Both the position numbers and the translations under genes were made by a program. DNA of 64,000 bases from Lachnospiraceae bacterium (GTDB lineage: Bacteria; Bacillota; Clostridia; Lachnospirales; Lachnospiraceae). The notes under the pieces were generated by a model. That model had not been told where the DNA came from, did not search any database, and saw only the letters and a list, made by a program, of their open reading frames with translations. The DNA lies in contig JAQVCW010000010.1 of assembly GCA_028689585.1 (NCBI GenBank), forward strand, positions 50,036-114,035, in the 5' to 3' direction. This document shows positions 45,990 through 54,464 of this stretch, in pieces (the stretch's first letter is position 1; every line of letters begins with the position of its first letter).

Positions 45990-46140
45990 ATTATTTCTGC
46001 CCTACTGTTCACTTCGTGACCAATAACATGCTGAAATTTATTCTCAATCTCCTTCGGAGATGGAATTTCAGCATTCTTGCTTCATTTTCTTACGGACTGT
46101 GCAGTGAATGCACAGTCCTGTGTGACCAGTAACTGTCAGA
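45990..46140. repeat. Compound hairpin element
   Basis: Two nested stems: CATGCTGAAATT (near 46027) with AATTTCAGCATTC (near 46063), and GGACTGTGCA (near 46095) with TGCACAGTCC. The outer ends read CTACTGTTCACTTCGTGACC and GTGTGACCAGTAAC, recalling family A ends. It abuts the ABC stub and probably replaced the rest of that gene. Confidence 0.65.
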
Positions 46141-46242
46141 TTTCGCGCCGCTGAAAAATTCCAAAAACAGCTTGGTTATAGAATACGAATCGGTTATAAT
46201 GGAAGCAAAGAAATTTTCCAGGAAAGCCGGAGGAATATTTTT

Positions 46243-48177
46243 ATGGAAATTGGTGTACAGATTGTTTCGCTTGCTGTCATTCTTGCAATTGTAATCACAT
46301 TTTTTGAAAACAGGCGGCTCCCGCTGCTGTCTACCAGGCTGTTTACCGGATTCATTCTCCTGGCATTATTCAATATTTTATCTGAATTTTCTACTTTATA
46401 TACAATCTATCGGATTGATCAAATCGAACCGTGGAAGAACCGGCTGTGCCATCAGTGCTTCATCGGTTCTCTGGATCTGATGATCTTTTTTTTGTTTCTG
46501 TATGTAGATGTAAAATCAAGGCAGCAGAAGCGGTACAGTCTGAAGCAGGCCATGCTGAGACTGGGGCCCGTCTGTGCAGCTACCGTTATGGTGATCTTCG
46601 GGCAGTTGAACTATTACATTGGAACGGACGGCAGATATTCCTACGGCGTTATGGCGATGACGGTGTACTGTTCCATCGCGGTCTATGTGCTGCTGATTAT
46701 GGTGCAGTTATTCCGTGGGCAGAAATGGTTTGAAAAAAATGAGAAAAGGAATATTCTGTACGGTGTTATCGTCTGGACAATGATAGCGGTGATCCAGTTT
46801 TTTCACCCAACGCTGCTTTTGTCCTCTATGGGGGTGGCGCTGATGACGCTGTTTGTCTATATTTCGTTTGAGAATCCCAGAGAGTATATGGATTATGAAA
46901 TCCCCCATGCTCTAAACGACCGGGCTTATGACGTGGTGATGCAGAATCAGACTGCGCAGAAAAAACCATTTTTTTATGTCAGCCTTGCCATAGTCAATGA
47001 AAATCTGCTGCGCAATACCTATGGAAATCAGGAACTGCTTCGCATATTAGATACTCTGGCAGCCCGGATGGAGGAACACTGCCATACGGTCATTTATCAT
47101 TCGGATAAGGGTGTAATCACAGCAATTCTTCCGGACAGAGAAGCGGCTCTGGATCCAAAGCTGACGGAAGTCCTGCATAAAACGGGCAGAGAATTGAATG
47201 AAATGGCAGACCTGCGGATCAGCATCCTGGAGTGTCCTGCCTATGCGGCTTCACCGGAGGAAATACGGAACGTGAGTTTTTTTGTAAATCAAAATAAAAA
47301 GGATTTTCCGCCAAATGCAAGGATTGTGATCGAAAAAAAGATCATTGACCAGCTCAACTACCTGGAGATGATTGAGCGGATTGTGCAAAAGGCAATCTGT
47401 GAGGACGGACTGGAGGTGTATTACCAGCCAATCTATTCGGTAAAACAGGGACGTTTTGTATCGGCGGAGGCGCTGGTGCGGTTAAAAGACCGGGATACGG
47501 CAGGGTATATTTCGCCGGAGATCTTTATTCCCATTGCGGAAAAGCGCAATATGATCGGAGAACTGGGAAAAATCGTCTTTGAAAAGGTCTGCCGATTTTA
47601 CAGCGATTATCGGCTGGAACAGATGGGAGTGGAGTACATAGAGGTAAATTTGTCCGGAAAGCAGATCGTGGACCGGCAGCTTCCTGCCCAGCTGCTGCAG
47701 TGCGCGAAGAAGTGGGGAGTATCCCCCGGGCACCTTAATCTGGAAATTACGGAAACGGCTGCGGTAGAGGCGGAAGAACGGCTGAAGGATCATATGAGGA
47801 TCCTTCAGAATGCCGGTTTTGGATTTTCCATGGATGATTTTGGTACGGGATATTCCAATCTTTCTGAGATGCGGAATACGGAATTTGATCTGATCAAGCT
47901 GGATAAGAGCCTGATCTGGCCCTGCTTTGAGGCAGAAAGCAGGGAAGCACTGGTGATACTGGATGCCTGTGTGAATATGATACACCGTCTGGGAAAACAG
48001 ATTGTGGCGGAGGGTGTGGAGACAAAGGAACAGGCAGAACTTCTGTCGGAAAAAGGGATTGCGTATCTGCAGGGCTACTATTATTCCAGGCCGCTGCCGG
48101 AGCAGGCATATCTGCAGTTTATGCTGAAAAAAGACAGGACGGGCGCCGCAGCAAAGGGCGGGCAGGAAAAGGAATAA
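46243..48177 (+). CDS. Membrane EAL-domain cyclic-di-GMP phosphodiesterase
   Basis: 644 residues: about seven membrane helices (1-215), a middle domain that looks like a degenerate GGDEF (no GGDEF signature, LAIVNENLLRNTYGNQ), then a complete EAL domain. Catalytic motifs are SAEALVRL, EVNLSGKQIVD, LNLEITETAA, FSMDDFGTGYSNL, IKLDKSL and VAEGVETKEQ. The EAL and DDFGTG residues are intact, so hydrolysis of c-di-GMP is expected. Single gene. Confidence 0.92.
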   Translation: MEIGVQIVSLAVILAIVITFFENRRLPLLSTRLFTGFILLALFNILSEFSTLYTIYRIDQIEPWKNRLCHQCFIGSLDLMIFFLFLYVDVKSRQQKRYSLKQAMLRLGPVCAATVMVIFGQLNYYIGTDGRYSYGVMAMTVYCSIAVYVLLIMVQLFRGQKWFEKNEKRNILYGVIVWTMIAVIQFFHPTLLLSSMGVALMTLFVYISFENPREYMDYEIPHALNDRAYDVVMQNQTAQKKPFFYVSLAIVNENLLRNTYGNQELLRILDTLAARMEEHCHTVIYHSDKGVITAILPDREAALDPKLTEVLHKTGRELNEMADLRISILECPAYAASPEEIRNVSFFVNQNKKDFPPNARIVIEKKIIDQLNYLEMIERIVQKAICEDGLEVYYQPIYSVKQGRFVSAEALVRLKDRDTAGYISPEIFIPIAEKRNMIGELGKIVFEKVCRFYSDYRLEQMGVEYIEVNLSGKQIVDRQLPAQLLQCAKKWGVSPGHLNLEITETAAVEAEERLKDHMRILQNAGFGFSMDDFGTGYSNLSEMRNTEFDLIKLDKSLIWPCFEAESREALVILDACVNMIHRLGKQIVAEGVETKEQAELLSEKGIAYLQGYYYSRPLPEQAYLQFMLKKDRTGAAAKGGQEKE

Positions 48178-48283
48178 TGAGATATAAGCAGTGCTGACAG
48201 CGAAGCAGGCGCATCATCTGAGAGCAGCTGTCAAGCTTGTATTTGAGCAGTAACAATATATTAGAATTTGAGGGAAGTGCGAA

Positions 48284-49186
48284 GTGAAAAAGAGGATAAG
48301 ACCTATTTGGATGATACTTTTCCTATTTGTATGTTGTATTTCTGGGTGCGCAAATAATAAAGAGAATAGTGCAGACCTCATTCGCGGGGATGAGAAACTT
48401 TCGTCTGGGTCAGAAATTCAAACAGAAGAACAGATACAAACAACGGAATCCACTGAAATACAGAATGAAATTGACTTAAAAAATAAGTTTAATGATATAA
48501 ACGGTTGTGCTGTACTCTATAGTGTAAAGGATAAGGAATATTTATTGTATAATTCCGATATGTGCAGACAGGAGGTATCACCATATTCAACATTTAAAAT
48601 TATTTCTGCATTAGCAGGATTGCATAATGGAGTACTTCAAGATGAAACGTCAAAAATGAATTACACAGGTAATCAATATTCGGTTTCTGATTGGAATACG
48701 GATTTGGACTTGAAGGAAGCATTTCAGACATCATGCATATGGTATTTTCGCCAAGTTGTTGATGCGGTAGGCGCTGATGAGATAGAAAAAGAATTAAATG
48801 AGATTTCATATGGAAATTGTGATGTGTCAGAGTGGGAAGGGAGCAATATAAATCCACAAGCAGAATTGAACGGTTTTTGGCTTGGCTCATCGCTAAAAAT
48901 ATCTCCGATTGAGCAGGTACAGATTTTAGCATATATTTTTGAGGGAAACAGTATATACAATGCGAATGAAATAAATATACTGAAAGAGATTATGTTAGTT
49001 GATGATGACGGAACAGAAAGAATTTATGGAAAAACAGGTTCCGATCCAGATGGTAAGGCGTGGTTTGTCGGATTCTCAGAGACGGACAATAAGAAAAAAT
49101 ATTTTGCAGTATATTTAAATGATAGTACACAAGAAAAGAACATATCCGGTAGTTTGGCGAAAGAAATAGCTTTGAAAATAAAGTAA
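48284..49186 (+). CDS. Class D beta-lactamase-like lipoprotein
   Basis: 300 residues. Lipoprotein signal with CISGC (Cys22), a Ser/Thr/Glu-rich spacer, then a penicillin-binding fold with every class D landmark: STFK (Ser102, Lys105), SCI (Ser150), YGN (176-178), FWLGSSLKISP, KTG (250-252) and WFVGF. These are shared by OXA-type enzymes and the CDD enzymes of Clostridioides, and by BlaR-type sensor domains; no BlaR1 membrane part is present. It is notably A+T-richer than its neighbours, suggesting transfer. Activity cannot be judged from sequence. Confidence 0.82.
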   Translation: MKKRIRPIWMILFLFVCCISGCANNKENSADLIRGDEKLSSGSEIQTEEQIQTTESTEIQNEIDLKNKFNDINGCAVLYSVKDKEYLLYNSDMCRQEVSPYSTFKIISALAGLHNGVLQDETSKMNYTGNQYSVSDWNTDLDLKEAFQTSCIWYFRQVVDAVGADEIEKELNEISYGNCDVSEWEGSNINPQAELNGFWLGSSLKISPIEQVQILAYIFEGNSIYNANEINILKEIMLVDDDGTERIYGKTGSDPDGKAWFVGFSETDNKKKYFAVYLNDSTQEKNISGSLAKEIALKIK

Positions 49187-49320
49187 GGGACGGTTCTTAG
49201 GCCCCATTCCGGCATTTGGGAGGTGGCAGGGGAACCTGTCCCAGGTGGAAATCCCAAGCGTCCCATTGTCTCCCTCTGCCCCTCGCGGCATTCCTTCATG
49301 TGGGGCAAACCACGCCCCAC
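49187..49320. repeat. Dispersed palindrome family C, copy 1
   Basis: Begins GGGACGGTTCTTAGGCCCC directly at the end of the beta-lactamase-like gene, contains GGGGAACCTGTCCC, and ends with GTGGGGC...GCCCCAC. The GGGACGGTTCTT head is shared with 50512 and 59247. Confidence 0.7.
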
Positions 49321-49327
49321 AGTCTTT

Positions 49328-50749
49328 TTATTTGTCATATTTCGTGAGTTTATAAGTTTTGATAATATTACAGACCTTGCTCACATAAGCAGGATCCGTT
49401 GCATATCCGCCCTTTTTGATGATCTGGATCGTTTTTTTATAGCTCTTGTTGCCTATGACTCCCTTGTAACGCAGCCGGCTGCCATTCATGGCACGAGACA
49501 GATATGCGGAATGATCTGCCAGGCTCTGAGCGAAGGTATCATAGGAGCGAAAGGTGTCTGTGATCGTATACCATTTGTTGTTCAGATATTCCTTGGTGGA
49601 CTTCTGGAAAGTAGTTCCGTCCCAGGAAGAGGCCCAGGCATTTCCGGACAGAGTGGCCTTCATGCCGAACAGGTTGTGGGCTTCCATAGCCAGGGAGGAT
49701 GTACCGGAGGCACTCTCAAGGATGGCCTGTGCGATGGTGACAGAAGCCAGGATTCCGGAACGCTTCATATCCTGCTTTGCCAGCTTGCCGATGGTCTTGA
49801 TGAACTGTTCCTGACTCATGGTATTAGGATTGACGGTACCGTTGGAATTAAAATAGGTATTTACTCCATCAACGCTCGCCCATTCACTTTTGTAGCAGGC
49901 TCCTTTTTCCCCTTTTTTACCAGTGGTCCGAAAATAATATTTCTTTTTGCCGATGGTCTTCCATCCGGTGCTCATCTGTCCTTTTTTCCCAAGACTACCG
50001 GAGGTGGCAAAGTGGAAACGCTTTCCGCCGATGGTTTTCCATCCGGTCTGCAAAATTCCTTCCTTATTAAAATAGTATGTCTGGCTCTTCAGGTTCTGCC
50101 ATCCGGTCAGCATCCGGCCGTAATAACCGCTTTTCTGAGTATTTAGAAAGAAATAGGTTTTACCGCTGATGGTATGCCATCCACTGTAGATCCGGCCGCA
50201 TTTACCGGCAGCGCTGTTTTTGGAGGCGAAGTAGCGATGTCTGCCGGCAGTGAACCATCCGGTGGTAACACAGCCGTTCCGGTCAAAATAATACCAGTAG
50301 TTTCCAATCTGAAAGAAACCTGATTTTGCATAGACTTTATTGGTAAACCGGTATTTCAGTTTTCCGCTTTTTTTCACCCATTTTCCCTCTGATGCAGAGG
50401 ACCGGGGCAGTGTGGCTGCGGCAGAGGAATCAGTGACTTCTGCCAGGACAGACTGGGCAGGCATCAGCAGAAGCAACAGCAGCAGGCAGAAAAACAGGGG
50501 AGAGAACTTATGGGGACGGTTCTTCTGCCCCATTCCTGGGTTCTTAAGAGAGATGAGAAATCGTTTCCGGACTGCGGGTCTGGGGCTGCATGGGGCATTC
50601 CTTAAAGAACCGTCCCCGGGCTGCTCGATGGTGTTCGTTGCTCCAAGACCATCGGCAATCATTCCAACCGTTGGTTCTATATTGGCATCACGCAATAATT
50701 GTTGTGCATTGTTCATATTCGCCCCTCCAAATTCTTGTTTGCTTATCAA
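49328..50749 (-). CDS. Secreted glucosaminidase with choline-binding-type repeats and a chimeric N-terminus
   Basis: 473 residues. From about residue 84 a normal secreted protein: hydrophobic FFCLLLLLLLMPAQSVLA, then about eight CW-binding repeats (GNYWYYFDRNGCVTTGWF, SGKTYFFLN, KTIGGKRFHFATSG), then a C-terminal glucosaminidase (NAGidase) domain with VTIAQAILESASGTSSLA and HNLFGMK. The first 43 residues (MISKQEF..., MNNAQQLLRDANIEPTVG) belong to something else. Residues 44-80 are the translation of a family C palindrome. The only good ribosome site (GGAGGGG) precedes the foreign start at 50716, so the original start appears lost. Confidence 0.85.
   Translation of the reverse strand: MISKQEFGGANMNNAQQLLRDANIEPTVGMIADGLGATNTIEQPGDGSLRNAPCSPRPAVRKRFLISLKNPGMGQKNRPHKFSPLFFCLLLLLLLMPAQSVLAEVTDSSAAATLPRSSASEGKWVKKSGKLKYRFTNKVYAKSGFFQIGNYWYYFDRNGCVTTGWFTAGRHRYFASKNSAAGKCGRIYSGWHTISGKTYFFLNTQKSGYYGRMLTGWQNLKSQTYYFNKEGILQTGWKTIGGKRFHFATSGSLGKKGQMSTGWKTIGKKKYYFRTTGKKGEKGACYKSEWASVDGVNTYFNSNGTVNPNTMSQEQFIKTIGKLAKQDMKRSGILASVTIAQAILESASGTSSLAMEAHNLFGMKATLSGNAWASSWDGTTFQKSTKEYLNNKWYTITDTFRSYDTFAQSLADHSAYLSRAMNGSRLRYKGVIGNKSYKKTIQIIKKGGYATDPAYVSKVCNIIKTYKLTKYDK
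50512..50617. repeat. Dispersed palindrome family C, copy 2, inside a coding frame
   Basis: Perfect 13-bp terminal inverted repeat GGGGACGGTTCTT (50512-50524) and AAGAACCGTCCCC (50605-50617), with inner TGCCCCA/TGGGGCA. It keeps the glucosaminidase frame open across about 106 bp. Confidence 0.9.
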
Positions 50750-50919
50750 ATTATATCATGCCCGATCCCCATTCAGCAACCTGTTCTCAAAATTGGTGGC
50801 GGCATTGCATAAGTCAATAAATAAGGGGCTGTAAAAAAAGTCTCCTAATCCATTGATTAATAAATCGCAGCTCAATGAAAATGGAATTTATTACAGGAAT
50901 CTAAAACAATTGGTAGATA

Positions 50920-51181
50920 ATGGCGAGGCTGATAACTGGAACAGAACAGATTACATTAGAAAAGAAATATCCGGGTGTGAAAACAAAATTGGTTGGTAAA
51001 ATATAAAGGTACCATTTTCAATAGATGTAGGTATTGATGATGTGATTGTTCCAAATGCAGAAATACGTGCATTAACTACTGGATTAGAAGGATTTTCTAA
51101 ACCTGAAATATGCACTTATTCTATAGAAAGCACAATTGCAGAAAAAATGGATACCATACTGCAGCGTATGGAAACCCTTTG
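50920..51181 (+). pseudogene. Relic of an AbiEii-type nucleotidyltransferase toxin
   Basis: One frame gives ITLEKKYPGVKTKLVGKI then a stop. The next frame continues VPFSIDVGIDDVIVPNAEIR and YSIESTIAEKMDTILQRMET. This order and spacing match the middle of AbiEii/AbiGii toxins of type IV toxin-antitoxin systems. A frameshift splits it and both ends are missing; no AbiEi antitoxin was found nearby. Confidence 0.75.
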
Positions 51182-51194
51182 AACCTGCAAAAGA

Positions 51195-51420
51195 GGCAGA
51201 ACTAAACTTTCAAGTGACATTAGACCAAATACATATTTTTATGGAACCAGTGATAATATCAATCATGGATGGACAAACTTTTGATAAGAAATGGACCTGT
51301 AAAGAAAAGATCAGGAAGAATGATGATGTGGTCATTCTTCCTGACCTGTCCTGGGGAAATGCCGAGGAGACAAATGCGGTGCTGAAGCGGTTGGATGGGT
51401 TTGCTATCTTGACTCGCTGA
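51195..51420 (+). pseudogene. Relic of a metallophosphoesterase
   Basis: Frame pieces RPNTYFYGTSDNINHG and CKEKIRKNDDVVILPDLSWG-NAEETNAVLKRLDG line up with the first 75 residues of phosphoesterases such as the one at 16458. The metal motifs are broken (GDF is PDL), and frames must be switched. Confidence 0.7.
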
Positions 51421-52330
51421 GTACCGTTGACGGCGTAACAGACTGAAAAATAATCATACCGTCAAAGGTGTCTTGTGGAGTAATCGTTACTGTATATGCT
51501 GACTTTAACATTTTCTGCATGCCGGACAAACTAACATTGAGTGTGGTAATTGACTGTTCGCTGCCCAAAATCTGCTCCCACACTTCATCAGAAGTTACAC
51601 TTGTAAAATCAATAAAATACTGACCGTTATCTGCATTGGGGAACTGACTATTCAAATCATTTGAGTTACTGACTTCCAAAACCTCAAACTCTCCATTATC
51701 CTTTTGAGAGTTAAACTGCGTTTCCTGTGCGTCTGTTCCTATCGAATAGTATCCGTTACCAAGATTGTCTGAAAGCAATTCTCCCAAACAGGTATATCCT
51801 GCAACAGAGCTTTTACCAATGTGACCATTATGTCCATTAATAAACAGAACGGTATTATCGCCATGCTGTAAGAACCACTCTACTTTTTCATACATATACT
51901 GGTCGCGGGCAGCGTTGTAGTTATCGCTTAACTGTACCTCACAACAGGCATAAATGGTTTTTGCACATTCTTTTGCAAAATCAAAAGCCGGCTGACCTAA
52001 ACTGTCTGCAATGTCGGTTTCAACAGAGTCCAGTTTGTCAAATCAGCCATTTCATGTGTACGATAAATGGCAAAGCCTATTTCTGCAACGACTTCTTCAG
52101 CAGTTCCATTACCGCCATTGATATACTGGTCTACTTTGAGCGCTCCGCCAAAATCTCCCTCTATGATGAAAGTGCGGCAACCATTATTTTCTGCCAGAGC
52201 TTTGAAAAAATAGCTGGCACATTCTTGTGACTTCAGTCGTGAGTTAGCCAGCAGAAATTTTATCGTTATAAAAGAACAAAAGTTCGATAAAACACTTGCA
52301 TAATGATACAACATATGGTATGATATAGAT

Positions 52331-52775
52331 ATGGAAAAACGATATGATTTACCAATTAAAAATAATTTAACATATGGTCGTGGATATGTATACTCTCTTC
52401 CATATCACATTGTGTGGTGCACGAAATATCGTAAAAAGGTATTATGCAATGCAATGCAATGCAATGGTATGGATGAGAAATGTAAGGAACTGCTGTACGG
52501 CCTGGCAAAGGACTACCGGTTTACAATACTGGCGATGGAGGTAATGCCGGAACAGATACCTATGCTGGTAGACTGCAAGCCTCAGTTCATGATTTCGGAC
52601 ATGATCAAGATCTTTAAGGGAAACCTTGGCAAGAAGGCTGTTTCTGGATCATCCGGAGCTGAAAAAGGAACTATGGGGAGGACATCTGTGGAATCCTTCT
52701 TACTGCGTGGTAACAGTCAGTGACCGGAGCAGACAACAGGTAGAACACTACATTGCAACTCAGAAAACCAAATGA
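52331..52775 (+). pseudogene. tnpA: IS200-type Y1 transposase TnpA, inactivated
   Basis: The N-terminal part YVYSLPYHIVWCTKYRKKVL is typical. The HUH motif (normally HxH in a PDHVHLL-like context) reads MPEQIPMLVDCKPQ, so both metal-binding His are lost. A GCAAT-type pentamer is repeated at 52446-52465 (NAMQCNG). After KGNLGKKA the frame shifts; the proper continuation FLDHPELKKELWGGHLWNPS is in the next frame, ending at 52775. The element cannot mobilise itself. Confidence 0.88.
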
Positions 52776-52789
52776 GCAGGTGATCGGGA

Positions 52790-53905
52790 ATGAACAGGGC
52801 ATACAAGTACAGGATCTATCCAAATAAGGAACAGGAACAGCTGCTTTTCAGTACATTTGGAAGTTGTCGGTTTGTTTACAATCAGATACTGGCACTGCAG
52901 GCTGCGAATTACAAAGCAGGGATAAAACATCTGTCACGGTTTGATGCAAACAAATATGTAAATAACACGTTAAAAAAAGAATATCCCTTTTTAAAAGAGG
53001 TGGATAAATTTGCCCTGACAAATGCCGTATATGCGTTGGAGAATGGATATCAGAAGTTCTTCAAAAAGCAGGGCGGATATCCCAGATTTAAGAAGAAACA
53101 CCGGGCAAAAAGAAGCTATACCACTAATTTTACCAATGGAAATATCGTGGTGGAAGAAACCTATATCAAACTTCCAAAGCTGAAAAAGATAAAGGCATCC
53201 GTTCACCGGCGGGCACCGGAGAAATGGAAACTGAAATCGGCAACGATCAGTCAGGAACGGGATGGAAGCTATTACTGCTCCATATTATATGAGTTTGAGC
53301 ATAATCCGGCCCTATCAGAGGAACCGCTGTTTCCAACCATAGGGCTGGATTATAAATCAGACGGCCTCTATGCAGATTCAGAGGGAAATATAGGTGGAAG
53401 CCCGAAGTATTACCGTAAGCAGTCTGCAAAACTGGCAAAAGCCCAGCGGAAGCTGAAAGGAAAAACGGCAGGCAGCAATAATTATGATAAACAGCAGAAG
53501 AAAGCAGCAAAAATCCATCGAAAGATCGCAAACCGGAGGAAAGATTATCTGCACAAAGAGAGTACCAGGATAGCCAACTGTTACAGCGTTGTATGTGTAG
53601 AAGATCTGAACATGAGAGCGATGAGCAACAAAGGATTTGGCAACGGAAAGGCAACACTGGATAATGGATATGGGATGTTCTTGACCATGCTGGAGTATAA
53701 GCTGGCATACCGGGGAAAACGACTGGTAAAAGTCGATCCGTGGTTTCCCAGCAGTCAGATCTGTTCGTGCTGTGGGGCACTCCATAAACTTTCGTTGGCA
53801 GACAGAATATACCGTTGTGGATGTGGAGCAGTCATGGACAGAGATTACAATGCAGCGGTTAATATCAGGGATGAGGGGCTGAGACTGCTCAAAGAATGTG
53901 CATAA
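52790..53905 (+). CDS. tnpB: RNA-guided nuclease TnpB (IS605 OrfB)
   Basis: 371 residues, a usual length. N-terminal helix-turn-helix segment YRIYPNKEQEQLLFSTFGSC. Split RuvC site appears intact: Asp187 in IGLDYKSDG, Glu271 in VCVEDLNM, Asp352 in MDRDYNAAVN. Zinc ribbon CSCCGALH ... CGCG between them. Expected to cleave DNA guided by RNA from the element's right end and so maintain the IS. Starts 14 bp after the dead tnpA. Confidence 0.93.
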   Translation: MNRAYKYRIYPNKEQEQLLFSTFGSCRFVYNQILALQAANYKAGIKHLSRFDANKYVNNTLKKEYPFLKEVDKFALTNAVYALENGYQKFFKKQGGYPRFKKKHRAKRSYTTNFTNGNIVVEETYIKLPKLKKIKASVHRRAPEKWKLKSATISQERDGSYYCSILYEFEHNPALSEEPLFPTIGLDYKSDGLYADSEGNIGGSPKYYRKQSAKLAKAQRKLKGKTAGSNNYDKQQKKAAKIHRKIANRRKDYLHKESTRIANCYSVVCVEDLNMRAMSNKGFGNGKATLDNGYGMFLTMLEYKLAYRGKRLVKVDPWFPSSQICSCCGALHKLSLADRIYRCGCGAVMDRDYNAAVNIRDEGLRLLKECA

Positions 53906-54027
53906 AAATAAAAGGTAGGGCTGGGATAGTCCGAATTTACGCCTGTGGAGTCAGCATAAAACCAGCTAATACAGAGGCATTTGACGTTGATACAGGAAGC
54001 TCGTTATTTTAGTGATGAGTGATTCAC
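53760..54027 (+). ncRNA. Predicted omega/reRNA region of the TnpB system
   Basis: In IS605 elements the guide RNA covers the 3' part of tnpB and the right end, with the guide being the flanking DNA. Here the region spans the zinc-ribbon codons through AGGCATTTGACGTTGATAC to the right boundary at 54027. The guide would then be TACATCTGCTTTC..., the esterase-like gene itself. Predicted by position only. Confidence 0.4.
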
Positions 54028-54253
54028 TACATCTGCTTTCATTTGATGATACTGCGCCACACCATGACTTGCTTCTCCCAGCCCGACAATCTGCACATCA
54101 GAAGATACAGAAATTGTCCCTATGTCAGATTGCGTAAAAGATAAATCTGCTGGTACAGATGATTTCGTATTACCACACCCAGTAAACAGAGTAAGGCAGA
54201 CTGCGGTCGAAAGACATAAATTAAATATTTTTTTCAGCTTCACAATAGATACC

Positions 54254-54463
54254 TCATTTTTCATCATCTACAAATTCGAACAAGTCCTCAACAGTCACAT
54301 GGAATACTTTTGCAATATCCATAGCTAATTTAAGGGACGGATTATATCTGCCATTTTCAAGGTGAACGATTGTTTCTCGTCTCGCACCAACAAGCTCTGC
54401 AAGTTCGCTTTGTTTATATCCTGCCTGCTCACGATATTCTTTAATTTTTGTAACAAGAGCCAT
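54254..54463 (-). CDS. Small XRE-family HTH regulator
   Basis: 69 residues: ALVTKIKEYREQAGYKQSEL, AELVGARRETIVHLENGRYN, PSLKLAMDIAKVF. The size and shape match the short HipB/Cro-like regulators paired with small membrane proteins. It overlaps the esterase-like start by 14 bp and follows the membrane gene by 1 bp: a three-gene operon. Confidence 0.92.
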   Translation of the reverse strand: MALVTKIKEYREQAGYKQSELAELVGARRETIVHLENGRYNPSLKLAMDIAKVFHVTVEDLFEFVDDEK

Positions 54464-54464
54464 A

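Larger units (their letters stand above)
52211..54027 (+). mobile_element. IS200/IS605-family element inserted in the esterase-like gene
   Basis: Removing 52211-54027 rejoins the esterase frame exactly (GCA GAT GTA TTT TTC AAA: A-D-V-F-F-K), so the ends are fixed to within one or two bases; no target duplication, as expected for this family. The left end holds GACTTCAGTCGTGAGTTAGC and the right end GTTATTTTAGTGATGAGTGATTC, subterminal imperfect hairpins. It carries tnpA (dead) and tnpB. Confidence 0.88.
51404..54267 (-). pseudogene. Erythromycin-esterase-like lipoprotein gene, broken by an IS and an internal deletion
   Basis: Minus strand. The start (54267 down to 54028) encodes a lipoprotein signal, LTLFTGC, and IVGLGEASHGVAQYHQMKAD. 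The next part resumes at about 52210 with FFKALAENNGCRTFIIEGDF through RTHEMADLTNW (52033). Without spacing, and in a shifted frame, it continues DSVETDIADSLGQPAFDFAK, ARDQYMYEKVEWFLQHGDN, FINGHNGHIG to a stop at 51404. GEASHG and GHNGH are family active-site motifs. The joined protein would lack about 100-150 central residues of the family, so it was probably inactive before or after the IS came in. Confidence 0.85.

Noticed and set aside
48284..49186. BlaR1-type sensor or ordinary transpeptidase
   Set aside because: No multi-helix membrane region or metallopeptidase domain, no PBP dimerisation domain, and YGN plus KTG-W favour class D.
52331..52723. Functional TnpA
   Set aside because: The HUH histidines are absent and the C-terminal part is in another frame.
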